A stretch of 64,000 nucleotides of DNA. It comes from Streptomyces sp. A1277 (GTDB lineage: Bacteria; Actinomycetota; Actinomycetes; Streptomycetales; Streptomycetaceae). The notes under the pieces are model-generated. The model saw nothing but the letters and a program-made list of their open reading frames with translations. It made no database searches and had not been told where the DNA came from. A program made the translations under genes and the position numbers. Shown here piece by piece: positions 8,996 to 16,159 of this stretch (positions are counted from its first letter, which is position 1; every line of letters starts with the position of its first letter). Location: the NCBI RefSeq assembly GCF_004795015.1, contig NZ_SSBI01000004.1, positions 124,001-188,000 of the forward strand, given 5' to 3'.

Positions 8996-9673
8996 ATGAA
9001 CTCATCCGTACGCAGCCCCGCCCGGCAGCTCTGGGCCGCCCTGCGCGCCCTGCTCGCCCTCACCCTGGTGTGCGGCGTCCTCTACCCGCTCGCCGTCACC
9101 GGCGTCGCCCAGGCGCTCATGCCCGGCCGCGCGGGCGGCTCCGAGATCACCGCCGACGGCGAGGTGGTGGGCTCCGCCCTCATCGGCCAGCGCTACGACC
9201 TGCCGGCCGAGGAGGGCGGCAAGAGCGCCGCCCCCGACCTCAGATGGTTCCAGCCGCGCCCCTCCCACGGCCTCGGCACCAACACCCTCAACACCCGGTA
9301 CGCACTGCTCGTCTCCGGCGCGACCAACCTCTCCGGGGACAACGCGGACCTCATCGACCGGGTCACCGCCGCCAAGGCCGCCGTCGTCCGGGACAACTCG
9401 GTCCCCGGGCACCCGGTCGAGCCCGCCGACGTGCCGGCCGACGCCGTCACCTCGTCCGGCTCCGGACTGGACCCGGACATCTCCCCGGAGTACGCGCACC
9501 TCCAGGTCCGCCGCGTCGCCGCACGCAACCACCTCGCGGCCGGCCGGGTCGCCGAGCTGGTCGAGCGGCACATCGACGGGCGCGTCCTCGGCTTCATCGG
9601 GGAACCCCGCGTCAACGTCCTGCGGCTCAACCTCGCGCTGCGGCAGCTGGTGGGCGGCGCCGTGACGCGCTGA
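8996..9673 (+). CDS. kdpC: KdpC, assembly subunit of the potassium ATPase
   Basis: 225 residues. One N-terminal transmembrane helix (about 14-36, LRALLALTLVCGVLYPLAVTG) anchors a soluble domain containing the family motifs LIGQRYD, PRPSHG, SGATNLSGDNADLIDRV and SGSGLDPDISPEYAHLQVRR. KdpC supports ATP binding and complex assembly. The segment DLPAEEGGKSAAPDLRWFQ replaces the usual spacing before the PRPS motif and is a modest variation. It is the last structural gene; a GC-rich hairpin follows before kdpD. Confidence 0.95.
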   Translation: MNSSVRSPARQLWAALRALLALTLVCGVLYPLAVTGVAQALMPGRAGGSEITADGEVVGSALIGQRYDLPAEEGGKSAAPDLRWFQPRPSHGLGTNTLNTRYALLVSGATNLSGDNADLIDRVTAAKAAVVRDNSVPGHPVEPADVPADAVTSSGSGLDPDISPEYAHLQVRRVAARNHLAAGRVAELVERHIDGRVLGFIGEPRVNVLRLNLALRQLVGGAVTR

Positions 9674-9685
9674 CCGGTGCGCCGC

Positions 9686-9718
9686 GCCCGGGTCCGGCCG
9701 CCGCGGCCGCACCCGGGC
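9686..9718 (+). terminator. GC-rich hairpin between kdpC and kdpD
   Basis: Arms GCCCGGGT and ACCCGGGC flank a further self-complementary CCGGCC/GGCCGC core. No U tract follows. It could act as a weak terminator or mRNA-stability element separating kdpFABC from kdpDE. A second inverted repeat with 7-bp arms (GGCTGCC/GGCAGCC, 9872-9890) lies 26 bases before the kdpD ATG, so the 242-bp gap probably carries a separate promoter with control of kdpDE. Confidence 0.45.
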
Positions 9719-9915
9719 ACGGCCCGGTCCCGTACCACCCGCACCTACCGGCGGCCGCACCGACCGTCCGCGCGGTGGCGGCCGGGGTGCCGTATCAGGG
9801 TTGCGTCAATTCCCGCCGTTTCCCCACCCCCGCCCGATATGCCGGAAATTCGCAGGGTAGTTTCGACCACGGGCTGCCACGTCGGCAGCCGCCGGTTTCG
9901 GAAGACAATGGGGCC

Positions 9916-12492
9916 ATGGCGCGCGGCAAACTTCGGATCTACCTCGGTGCGGCACCCGGCGTCGGCAAGACGTACGCGATGCTCGCCGAGGCGCACCGAC
10001 GTGTCGAGCGGGGCACCGACTGCGTCATCGGCTTCGTCGAGCACCACGACCGCCCGCGCACCGAGACCATGCTGAACGGCCTCGAACAGGTCCCGCGCCG
10101 CGCGATCGAGCACCGCGCGGCCCTCTTCACCGAAATGGACGTCGACGCCGTCCTGGAGCGCGCCCCGGCCGTCGCCCTGGTGGACGAGCTCGCCCACACC
10201 AACGTGCCGGGCTCCCGCAACGCCAAGCGCTGGCAGGACGTCGAGGAACTCCTCCAGGCCGGCATCGACGTCGTCTCCACCGTCAACATCCAGCACCTGG
10301 AATCCCTCGGCGACGTGGTCGAGTCCATAACCGGCGTACGCCAGCGCGAGACCGTGCCCGACGAAGTGGTCCGCCGCGCCGACCAGCTGGAACTGGTCGA
10401 CATGTCGCCCCAGGCGCTGCGCCGCCGCATGGCCCACGGCAACATCTACAAACCGGACCGGATCGACGCCTCCCTGTCCAACTACTTCCGCCCCGGCAAC
10501 CTCACCGCCCTGCGCGAACTGGCCCTCCTCTGGGTCGCCGACCGGGTGGACGAATACCTCCAGCAGTACCGGGGCGAGCACAACATCCGCACCACCTGGC
10601 AGGCCCGCGAACGCATCGTCGTCGGCCTCACCGGGGGCCCCGAGGGCCGCACCCTCATCCGCCGCGCCTCCCGGATGGCGGCCAAGGGCTCGGGCAGCGA
10701 GATCCTCGCCGTCTACATCGCCCGCAGCGACGGACTCACCTCCGCCTCGCCCAAGGAGCTGGCCGTCCAGCGCACCCTGGTCGAGGACCTGGGCGGCACC
10801 TTCCACCACGTCATCGGCGACGACATCCCCTCCGCACTCCTCGCCTTCGCCCGGGGTGTCAACGCCACGCAGATCGTCCTCGGCTCCAGCCGCCGCAAGG
10901 CATGGCAGTACATCTACGGCCCGGGCGTCGGCGCCACCGTCGCCCGCGAGTCCGGCCCCGACCTCGACGTCCACATCGTCACCCACGACGAGGTCGCCAA
11001 GGGCCGGGGCCTGCCCATCGCCCGCGGCGCCCGGCTCGGCCGGGCCCGCATCATCTGGGGCTGGGGGGTCGGCGTCGGCGGTCCCGTCCTCCTCGCCGTG
11101 CTCCTCAAGGCCCTGGAGTCCGGCCCCGGGCTCGCCAACGACGTCCTGCTCTTCCTCTTCATGACCGTCGCCGCCGCCCTGATCGGCGGACTGCTGCCCG
11201 CCCTCGCCTCGGCCGCCGCCGGCTCACTGCTGCTGAACTACTGGTTCACCCCGCCCACCCACACCCTCACCGTCCAGGACCCGGAGAACTTCGTCGCCAT
11301 CGTGATCTTCTTCGCGGTGGCGGTCGCGGTGGCCTCCGTCGTGGACCTGGCGGCCCGCCGCACCCATCAGGCAGCCCGGCTGCGCGCGGAGTCCGAGATC
11401 CTGTCGTTCCTGGCCGGCAGCGTGCTGCGCGGCGAGACCACACTCGCCGCGCTCCTGGACCGGGTCCGCGAGACCTTCGGCATGGGGTCCGTCGCCCTGC
11501 TGGAGCGGCAGAGCGACGTCGACCCGTGGACGTGCGCCGGGAGCGTCGGCCCGGCACCGGTTGCCCGCCCCGAGGACGCCGACGTGGACATGCCCGTCGG
11601 CGACCACATGGCCCTGGCCCTGTCCGGCCGGGTGCTGCCCGCCGAGGACCGCCGGGTGCTCGGCGCCTTCGCCGCCCAGGCCGCCGTCGTCCTGGACCGC
11701 CAGCGCCTGGTGGACGAGGCGGAGGAGGCCCGCAGGCTCGCCGAGGGCAACCGGATCAGGACCGCGCTGCTGGCCGCCGTCAGCCACGACCTGCGCACCC
11801 CGCTCGCCGCCATCAAGGCCGCCGTCAGCTCCCTGCGCTCCGACGACGTCGCCTGGTCCGACGACGACGAGGCGGAATTCCTCGAAGGCATCGAGGCCGG
11901 CGCCGACCGCCTCGACCACCTCGTCGGCAACCTCCTCGACATGTCCCGCCTCCAGACCGGCACCGTCACCCCGCTGATCCGGGAGATCGACCTGGACGAG
12001 GTGGTGCCCATGGCCCTGGGCGGCGTCCCCGAGGACAGCGTCGACCTGGACATCCCCGAGACGCTGCCCATGGTCGCCGTCGACCCCGGGCTCCTGGAGC
12101 GGGCCGTCGCCAACATCGTCGAGAACGCCGTCAAGTACAGCCCCGAGGGCGACCGCGTCACCGTCGCCGCCAGCGCGCTCGGCACCCGCGTCGAACTCCG
12201 GGTCGCCGACCGCGGCCGCGGCGTCCCCGACGAGGGCAAGGAGCGCATCTTCGAACCCTTCCAGCGCTACGGCGACGCCCCGCGCGGCGCCGGAGTGGGC
12301 CTCGGCCTCGCGGTGGCCCGCGGATTCGCCGAGGCCATGGGGGGCACGCTCGACGCCGAGGACACCCCCGGCGGCGGCCTCACCATGGTCCTGACCCTCC
12401 GGGCCGCCCCGGGCCACGCCCCCGTGCCCCGCGCGGACGACACCGCACTCCTGACAGGACCCACGCACAGCAGAAAGGCAGGACCTCGATGA
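9916..12492 (+). CDS. kdpD: KdpD, potassium sensor histidine kinase
   Basis: 858 residues. Order: KdpD N-terminal domain with Walker A (GAAPGVGKT, residues 11-19) and VALVDELAHTNVPGS; a universal-stress-protein-like domain (about 230-365); four closely packed transmembrane helices (about 385-480); a GAF-like linker; HisKA with HDLRTPLAAIK (His near 623); HATPase_c with NIVENAVKYSP and GVGLGLAVARG. It senses potassium limitation and phosphorylates KdpE. The ATG at 9916 fits the family start MARGKLRIYLGAAPG; the long upstream frame is the shadow of kdpB/C. It overlaps kdpE by ATGA. Confidence 0.95.
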   Translation: MARGKLRIYLGAAPGVGKTYAMLAEAHRRVERGTDCVIGFVEHHDRPRTETMLNGLEQVPRRAIEHRAALFTEMDVDAVLERAPAVALVDELAHTNVPGSRNAKRWQDVEELLQAGIDVVSTVNIQHLESLGDVVESITGVRQRETVPDEVVRRADQLELVDMSPQALRRRMAHGNIYKPDRIDASLSNYFRPGNLTALRELALLWVADRVDEYLQQYRGEHNIRTTWQARERIVVGLTGGPEGRTLIRRASRMAAKGSGSEILAVYIARSDGLTSASPKELAVQRTLVEDLGGTFHHVIGDDIPSALLAFARGVNATQIVLGSSRRKAWQYIYGPGVGATVARESGPDLDVHIVTHDEVAKGRGLPIARGARLGRARIIWGWGVGVGGPVLLAVLLKALESGPGLANDVLLFLFMTVAAALIGGLLPALASAAAGSLLLNYWFTPPTHTLTVQDPENFVAIVIFFAVAVAVASVVDLAARRTHQAARLRAESEILSFLAGSVLRGETTLAALLDRVRETFGMGSVALLERQSDVDPWTCAGSVGPAPVARPEDADVDMPVGDHMALALSGRVLPAEDRRVLGAFAAQAAVVLDRQRLVDEAEEARRLAEGNRIRTALLAAVSHDLRTPLAAIKAAVSSLRSDDVAWSDDDEAEFLEGIEAGADRLDHLVGNLLDMSRLQTGTVTPLIREIDLDEVVPMALGGVPEDSVDLDIPETLPMVAVDPGLLERAVANIVENAVKYSPEGDRVTVAASALGTRVELRVADRGRGVPDEGKERIFEPFQRYGDAPRGAGVGLGLAVARGFAEAMGGTLDAEDTPGGGLTMVLTLRAAPGHAPVPRADDTALLTGPTHSRKAGPR

Positions 12493-13181
12493 CCCGGGTG
12501 CTAGTGGTCGACGACGAGCCGCAGATCGTGCGCGCCCTCGTGATCAACCTGAAGGCGCGCACGTACGAGGTGGACGCCGCGCCCGACGGGGCCACCGCCC
12601 TCCAGCTCGCCGCCGCCCGCCACCCCGACGTCGTCGTCCTGGACCTCGGGCTGCCCGACATGGACGGCGTCGACGTGATCAGGGGCCTGCGCGGCTGGAC
12701 CCGGGTGCCGATCCTGGTGCTCTCGGCCCGGCACAGCTCCGACGAGAAGGTCGAGGCGCTGGACGCGGGCGCGGACGACTACGTGACCAAGCCGTTCGGC
12801 ATGGACGAACTGCTGGCCCGGTTGCGGGCGGCGGTGCGCCGCGCCGAGCCCGTGGGCCAGGACGGCGGCGACGAGGTCGTGATCGTGGAGACCGAGGGCT
12901 TCACCGTCGACCTCGCCGCCAAGAAGGTCCACCGCGACGGCCGCGACGTACGGCTCACCCCCACCGAGTGGCACCTGCTGGAGGTCCTGGTCCGCAACGG
13001 CGGCCGGCTCGTCAGCCAGCGCCGGCTGCTCCAGGAGGTCTGGGGCCCGTCGTACGGCACCGAGACCAACTACCTGCGCGTCTACATGGCCCAGCTGCGG
13101 CGCAAGCTGGAGGCCGACCCCTCCCACCCCCGCCACTTCGTCACCGAGCCCGGCATGGGTTACCGCTTCGAACGCGCCTGA
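12489..13181 (+). CDS. kdpE: KdpE, OmpR-type response regulator
   Basis: 230 residues. The receiver domain has the acidic pair (DDE at 8-10), phospho-acceptor Asp52 (VVVLDLGLPDMDG) and the conserved Lys in YVTKPF. The C-terminal half is an OmpR/PhoB winged helix (LTPTEWHLLEVLVRNGG...YLRVYMAQLRRKLE...GMGYRF). It should activate kdpFABC when phosphorylated by KdpD. The ATG overlaps the kdpD stop, so the two are translated together. The long frame before it is a shadow of kdpD. Confidence 0.96.
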   Translation: MTRVLVVDDEPQIVRALVINLKARTYEVDAAPDGATALQLAAARHPDVVVLDLGLPDMDGVDVIRGLRGWTRVPILVLSARHSSDEKVEALDAGADDYVTKPFGMDELLARLRAAVRRAEPVGQDGGDEVVIVETEGFTVDLAAKKVHRDGRDVRLTPTEWHLLEVLVRNGGRLVSQRRLLQEVWGPSYGTETNYLRVYMAQLRRKLEADPSHPRHFVTEPGMGYRFERA

Positions 13182-13278
13182 AACCGGCGGCCGGGCGCGA
13201 TCGCGTCCCCCCTTCGAGTGAGTTCGAGTGAGACGGCGGCCACCCGCCATGACCTCGCAGGACCGGTACCCTTCGGGT

Positions 13279-13695
13279 ATGAGTGCTGTTCCTCGATTCG
13301 AGAAGCCCCACAAGGCCGACCGGCCGTCCGGGCGCTTCCGGCGGATGCTCGACCGGCTTTCCAGCTCCCAGGAAGACCTGGAGTGCGAGGAGCTGGCGGA
13401 GGAGTCGCAGGCGTCGGGCTGCACCCGGATCTCCGAATGCACCGACCGCCAGATCGTGAAGGTCACTGGTACCTTGCGGACGGTCACCCTGCGGCCGCGC
13501 GCCGGAGTGCCCGCCCTGGAGGCGGAGCTCTTCGACGGCACCGCACCGCTCGACGTGGTCTGGCTCGGCCGCCGCTCCATCGTGGGCATAGAGCCGGGCC
13601 GCAGGCTCATCGCCTCCGGCCGGATCGCCATGAGCCACGGCCGCCGGGTGCTGTTCAATCCCAAATACGAACTCCGACCGCTCGGCAAGGAGTAG
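13279..13695 (+). CDS. OB-fold nucleic-acid-binding protein
   Basis: 138 residues. A basic N-terminus and an acidic linker are followed by an OB-fold-like beta-barrel region (about 55-135: VKVTGTLRTVTLRPRAGVPALEAELFDGTAPLDVVWLGRR...GRRLIASGRIAMSHGRRVLFNPKYEL, quoted in parts). The ATG at 13279 is preceded by TACCCT, a plausible -10 box 6 bases upstream, so the mRNA may be leaderless. Only 3 bases separate its stop from the DUF3159 gene. The pairing with DUF3159 and TrkA genes is conserved in Streptomyces. The biological role is not known. Confidence 0.8.
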   Translation: MSAVPRFEKPHKADRPSGRFRRMLDRLSSSQEDLECEELAEESQASGCTRISECTDRQIVKVTGTLRTVTLRPRAGVPALEAELFDGTAPLDVVWLGRRSIVGIEPGRRLIASGRIAMSHGRRVLFNPKYELRPLGKE

Positions 13696-13698
13696 CCG

Positions 13699-14457
13699 GT
13701 GACGTCTCTCGACAAGCCGACGTCCGACACGGACCGCACCACCGACCAGCAGGAGGCCGACGCAAGGGCGGTCACCGAAGCCGCGCTCTTCGAGGCATTC
13801 GGCGGCGTGAGGGGCATGGTGGAGACGGTCCTGCCCGGGCTGCTCTTCGTCACGATCTTCACCATCGACAAGAACCTCACCAACTCGGCCATCGCGGCCG
13901 TCGCGGTGTCGCTGGCGCTCGTGGCCGTCCGGCTCATCCGCAAGGACACCGTCAAGCACGCCTTCAGCGGTGTCTTCGGTGTGGCCTTCGGCGTGGTCTT
14001 CGCCAAGATGACCGGCAACGCCAAGGACTTCTACCTGCCGGGCATGCTCTACACGCTCGGTCTCGCCCTGGCCTACCTGATCAGCACCGTCGCCGGCCTC
14101 CCGCTGATCGGCCTCATCCTGGGCCCGGTCTTCAAGGAGAACCTCTCCTGGCGCACCCGCAACCCCGGACGCAAGAAGGCGTACGCCAAGGCCAGCTACG
14201 CCTGGGGACTGATCCTGCTCGCCAAGTGCGCGATCCTCTTCCCGCTGTACTGGTGGGCCGACACCACCCAGTTCGGCTGGGTGCTGGTCGCCCTGAAGAT
14301 CCCGCCGTTCCTGCTGGCGGTCTACCTCACCTGGGTCTTCCTCGCCAAGGCGCCGCCGCCCATCGACGTCTTCGCCGAGATGGAGGCCGAGGAACAGGCC
14401 GAGAAGGCCCGCAAGGAAGCGGCCGCCGCCGAAGCGGCCCGGGGCCAGGAGTTCTGA
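13699..14457 (+). CDS. DUF3159 family integral membrane protein
   Basis: 252 residues from a GTG directly after the OB-fold gene. Five or six hydrophobic helices (for example LPGLLFVTIFTI, AIAAVAVSLALVAVRLI, FYLPGMLYTLGLALAYLIS, WGLILLAKCAILFPLYWW) lie between a polar N-terminus and a charged Glu/Ala-rich C-terminal tail. The family is actinobacterial and of unknown function. Its place in a block of potassium-related genes hints at an ion or membrane role, but that is only context. A perfect hairpin terminator follows. Confidence 0.85.
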   Translation: MTSLDKPTSDTDRTTDQQEADARAVTEAALFEAFGGVRGMVETVLPGLLFVTIFTIDKNLTNSAIAAVAVSLALVAVRLIRKDTVKHAFSGVFGVAFGVVFAKMTGNAKDFYLPGMLYTLGLALAYLISTVAGLPLIGLILGPVFKENLSWRTRNPGRKKAYAKASYAWGLILLAKCAILFPLYWWADTTQFGWVLVALKIPPFLLAVYLTWVFLAKAPPPIDVFAEMEAEEQAEKARKEAAAAEAARGQEF

Positions 14458-14462
14458 ACGAC

Positions 14463-14503
14463 GCGGGAGGGGCCTGTCACCACCGGTGACAGGCCCCTCC
14501 CGC
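14463..14503. terminator. Bidirectional terminator, 19-bp perfect stem
   Basis: GCGGGAGGGGCCTGTCACC pairs perfectly with its reverse complement across a 3-base loop. It lies between the convergent DUF3159 and TrkA-type genes and should stop transcription from both sides. Confidence 0.9.
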
Positions 14504-14516
14504 ATGCTGCTGCCGC

Positions 14517-15194
14517 TTACTCCTCCGGATCGCCCCGGCGCACCGACAGCAGGTCCTCCAACTGCTCCTCGCGCGCCTGAGCGGCCACGAACAGCAGTTC
14601 GTCACCCGCTTCCAGGCTCTCCTCCGGGCTCGGCGTCAGCACCCGCTGGCCCCGGATGATCGTCACCAGCGAGGTGTCCTCCGGCCAGGCGACCTCCCCG
14701 ACCTGCGTACCGGCGAGCGCCGACTCCGGCGGCAGCGTCAGCTCCACCAGGTTCGCGTCGCCGTGGCTGAAGCGCAGCAGCCGGACCAGATCGCCGACAC
14801 TCACCGCCTCCTCCACCAGCGCCGACATCAGGCGCGGCGTGGAGACCGCCACATCGACGCCCCACGACTCGTTGAACAGCCACTCGTTCTTCGGATTGTT
14901 CACCCGGGCGACGACCCGCGGCACGCCGTACTCCGTCTTGGCGAGCAGCGAGACGACCAGGTTCACCTTGTCGTCGCCGGTCGCCGCGATCACGACGTTG
15001 CAGCGCTGCAACGCCGCCTCGTCCAGCGACGTGATCTCACAGGCGTCCGCCAGCAGCCACTCGGCCATCGGCACCCGCTCCACCGAGATGGCGGTCGGCG
15101 CCTTGTCGACGAGCAGCACCTCGTGCCCGTTCTCCAGCAGCTCGCCCGCGATGGAACGGCCCACCGCACCGGCCCCGGCAATCGCGACACGCAT
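14517..15194 (-). CDS. TrkA/RCK-family potassium channel regulator (second of pair)
   Basis: 225 residues. It has an N-terminal Rossmann NAD-binding fold (MRVAIAGAGAVGRSIAGEL, then an acidic end of beta2 in VLLVDK) and a C-terminal TrkA_C domain (VELTLPPESALAGTQVGEVAWPEDTSLVTIIRG, quoted in part). Such cytoplasmic subunits bind nucleotides and gate a membrane potassium transporter. The ATG shares a base with the stop of the upstream paralogue, so the two are coupled and may form a hetero-oligomer. No TrkH/KtrB pore gene is next to them; the KimA-like transporter at 16160 is the nearest candidate partner. Confidence 0.9.
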   Translation of the reverse strand: MRVAIAGAGAVGRSIAGELLENGHEVLLVDKAPTAISVERVPMAEWLLADACEITSLDEAALQRCNVVIAATGDDKVNLVVSLLAKTEYGVPRVVARVNNPKNEWLFNESWGVDVAVSTPRLMSALVEEAVSVGDLVRLLRFSHGDANLVELTLPPESALAGTQVGEVAWPEDTSLVTIIRGQRVLTPSPEESLEAGDELLFVAAQAREEQLEDLLSVRRGDPEE

Positions 15195-15862
15195 CAGTGA
15201 CCGCCCTCCTCAGGGCCCTCGGCGAACGCCGCCTCGACCTTCGCGATCTCGTCCGTACGCATCATCACGTGGACGAGGTCGCCCTCCTGGAGCACCGTCT
15301 GCGACGACGGCAGAACGGCCTCGCTCAACCGGGTGAGGAAGGCGACGCGCACGCCCGTCTCCTCCTGCAGCGTGCTGATCTTGTGCCCGATCCAGGACGG
15401 CGTGGTGTGCACCTCCGCGAGCTGCACCCCGCCGCTCGGATCGCGCCACAGCGGCTCCGCGCCCGAGGGCAGCAGCCGGCGCAGCATCTGGTCCGCGGTC
15501 CAGCGCACGGTGGCGACCGTGGGGATGCCCAGACGCTGGTACACCTCGGCACGCCGGGGGTCGTAGATCCTGGCCGCGACGTTGTCGATGCCGAACATCT
15601 CGCGCGCCACCCGGGCCGCGATGATGTTGGAGTTGTCGCCGCTGCTCACCGCGGCGAACGCCCCGGCCTCCTCGATCCCCGCCTCACGCAGGGTGTCCTG
15701 GTCGAAACCGACCCCCGTGACGCGACGTCCGCCGAACCCGGAGCCCAGGCGCCGGAACGCCGTGGGGTCCTGGTCGATGACGGCGACCGTGTGCCCCTGC
15801 TGCTCCAGAGTCTGCGCGAGAGCGGCTCCCACTCGCCCGCAGCCCATGATGACGATGTGCAC
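15194..15862 (-). CDS. TrkA/RCK-family potassium channel regulator (first of pair)
   Basis: 222 residues with the same two-domain layout as its downstream neighbour: a Rossmann fold (IVIMGCGRVGAALAQTL; VAVIDQDP) and a C-terminal TrkA_C domain (GVQLAEVHTTPSWIGHKISTLQEE, quoted in part). It presumably binds NAD(H) or ATP and modulates potassium flux. Starting at the ATG at 15862, it is divergent from the KimA-like transporter gene across 297 bp. The two RCK proteins differ clearly in sequence, so they are not a recent duplication. Confidence 0.9.
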   Translation of the reverse strand: MHIVIMGCGRVGAALAQTLEQQGHTVAVIDQDPTAFRRLGSGFGGRRVTGVGFDQDTLREAGIEEAGAFAAVSSGDNSNIIAARVAREMFGIDNVAARIYDPRRAEVYQRLGIPTVATVRWTADQMLRRLLPSGAEPLWRDPSGGVQLAEVHTTPSWIGHKISTLQEETGVRVAFLTRLSEAVLPSSQTVLQEGDLVHVMMRTDEIAKVEAAFAEGPEEGGH

Positions 15863-16147
15863 CTTGCGCCTACCTCGCAGTCCTGGTCGTCCGGCTGACC
15901 TGCGAAAACACCCTGCTCACACTCTTTCCTGGGCTGGCCGGGCAAACAACGGGGCAACGGTGTGTCCCGTCGCCCGTATACGAGCTTATGCCGCACCGGT
16001 TGCGTTACCTCATCCGAGTGTGCGCGACGCGGTTCGGCGGGGCCCCGGTGCAAGGATTTCGTTAAGGATTCCGCGTCGTTTCCGGCGGTGTGCGGAAGAT
16101 TGGCGGGCCACGCGGGTGGTGCGGGGGCGGGCCCCGTACGGAACCCT

Positions 16148-16159
16148 TACGATCCCAGC
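16148..16159 (+). promoter_or_regulatory. Possible -10 box, leaderless start for APC transporter
   Basis: TACGAT at 16148-16153 fits the TANNNT -10 pattern and lies 6 bases before the GTG at 16160, so transcription may begin at the start codon. No clear -35 is seen. The 297-bp gap 15863-16159 between the divergent genes holds no ORF and no recognisable riboswitch. Confidence 0.35.

Noticed and set aside
7150..9915. Long open frame upstream of and continuous with kdpD
   Set aside because: It is the off-frame reading of kdpB and kdpC (Arg/Pro-rich, no motifs); the KdpD family start is at 9916.
15863..16159. Possible ydaO-type (cyclic-di-AMP) riboswitch before the KimA-like gene
   Set aside because: The conserved riboswitch core could not be found by eye and the gene may be leaderless.
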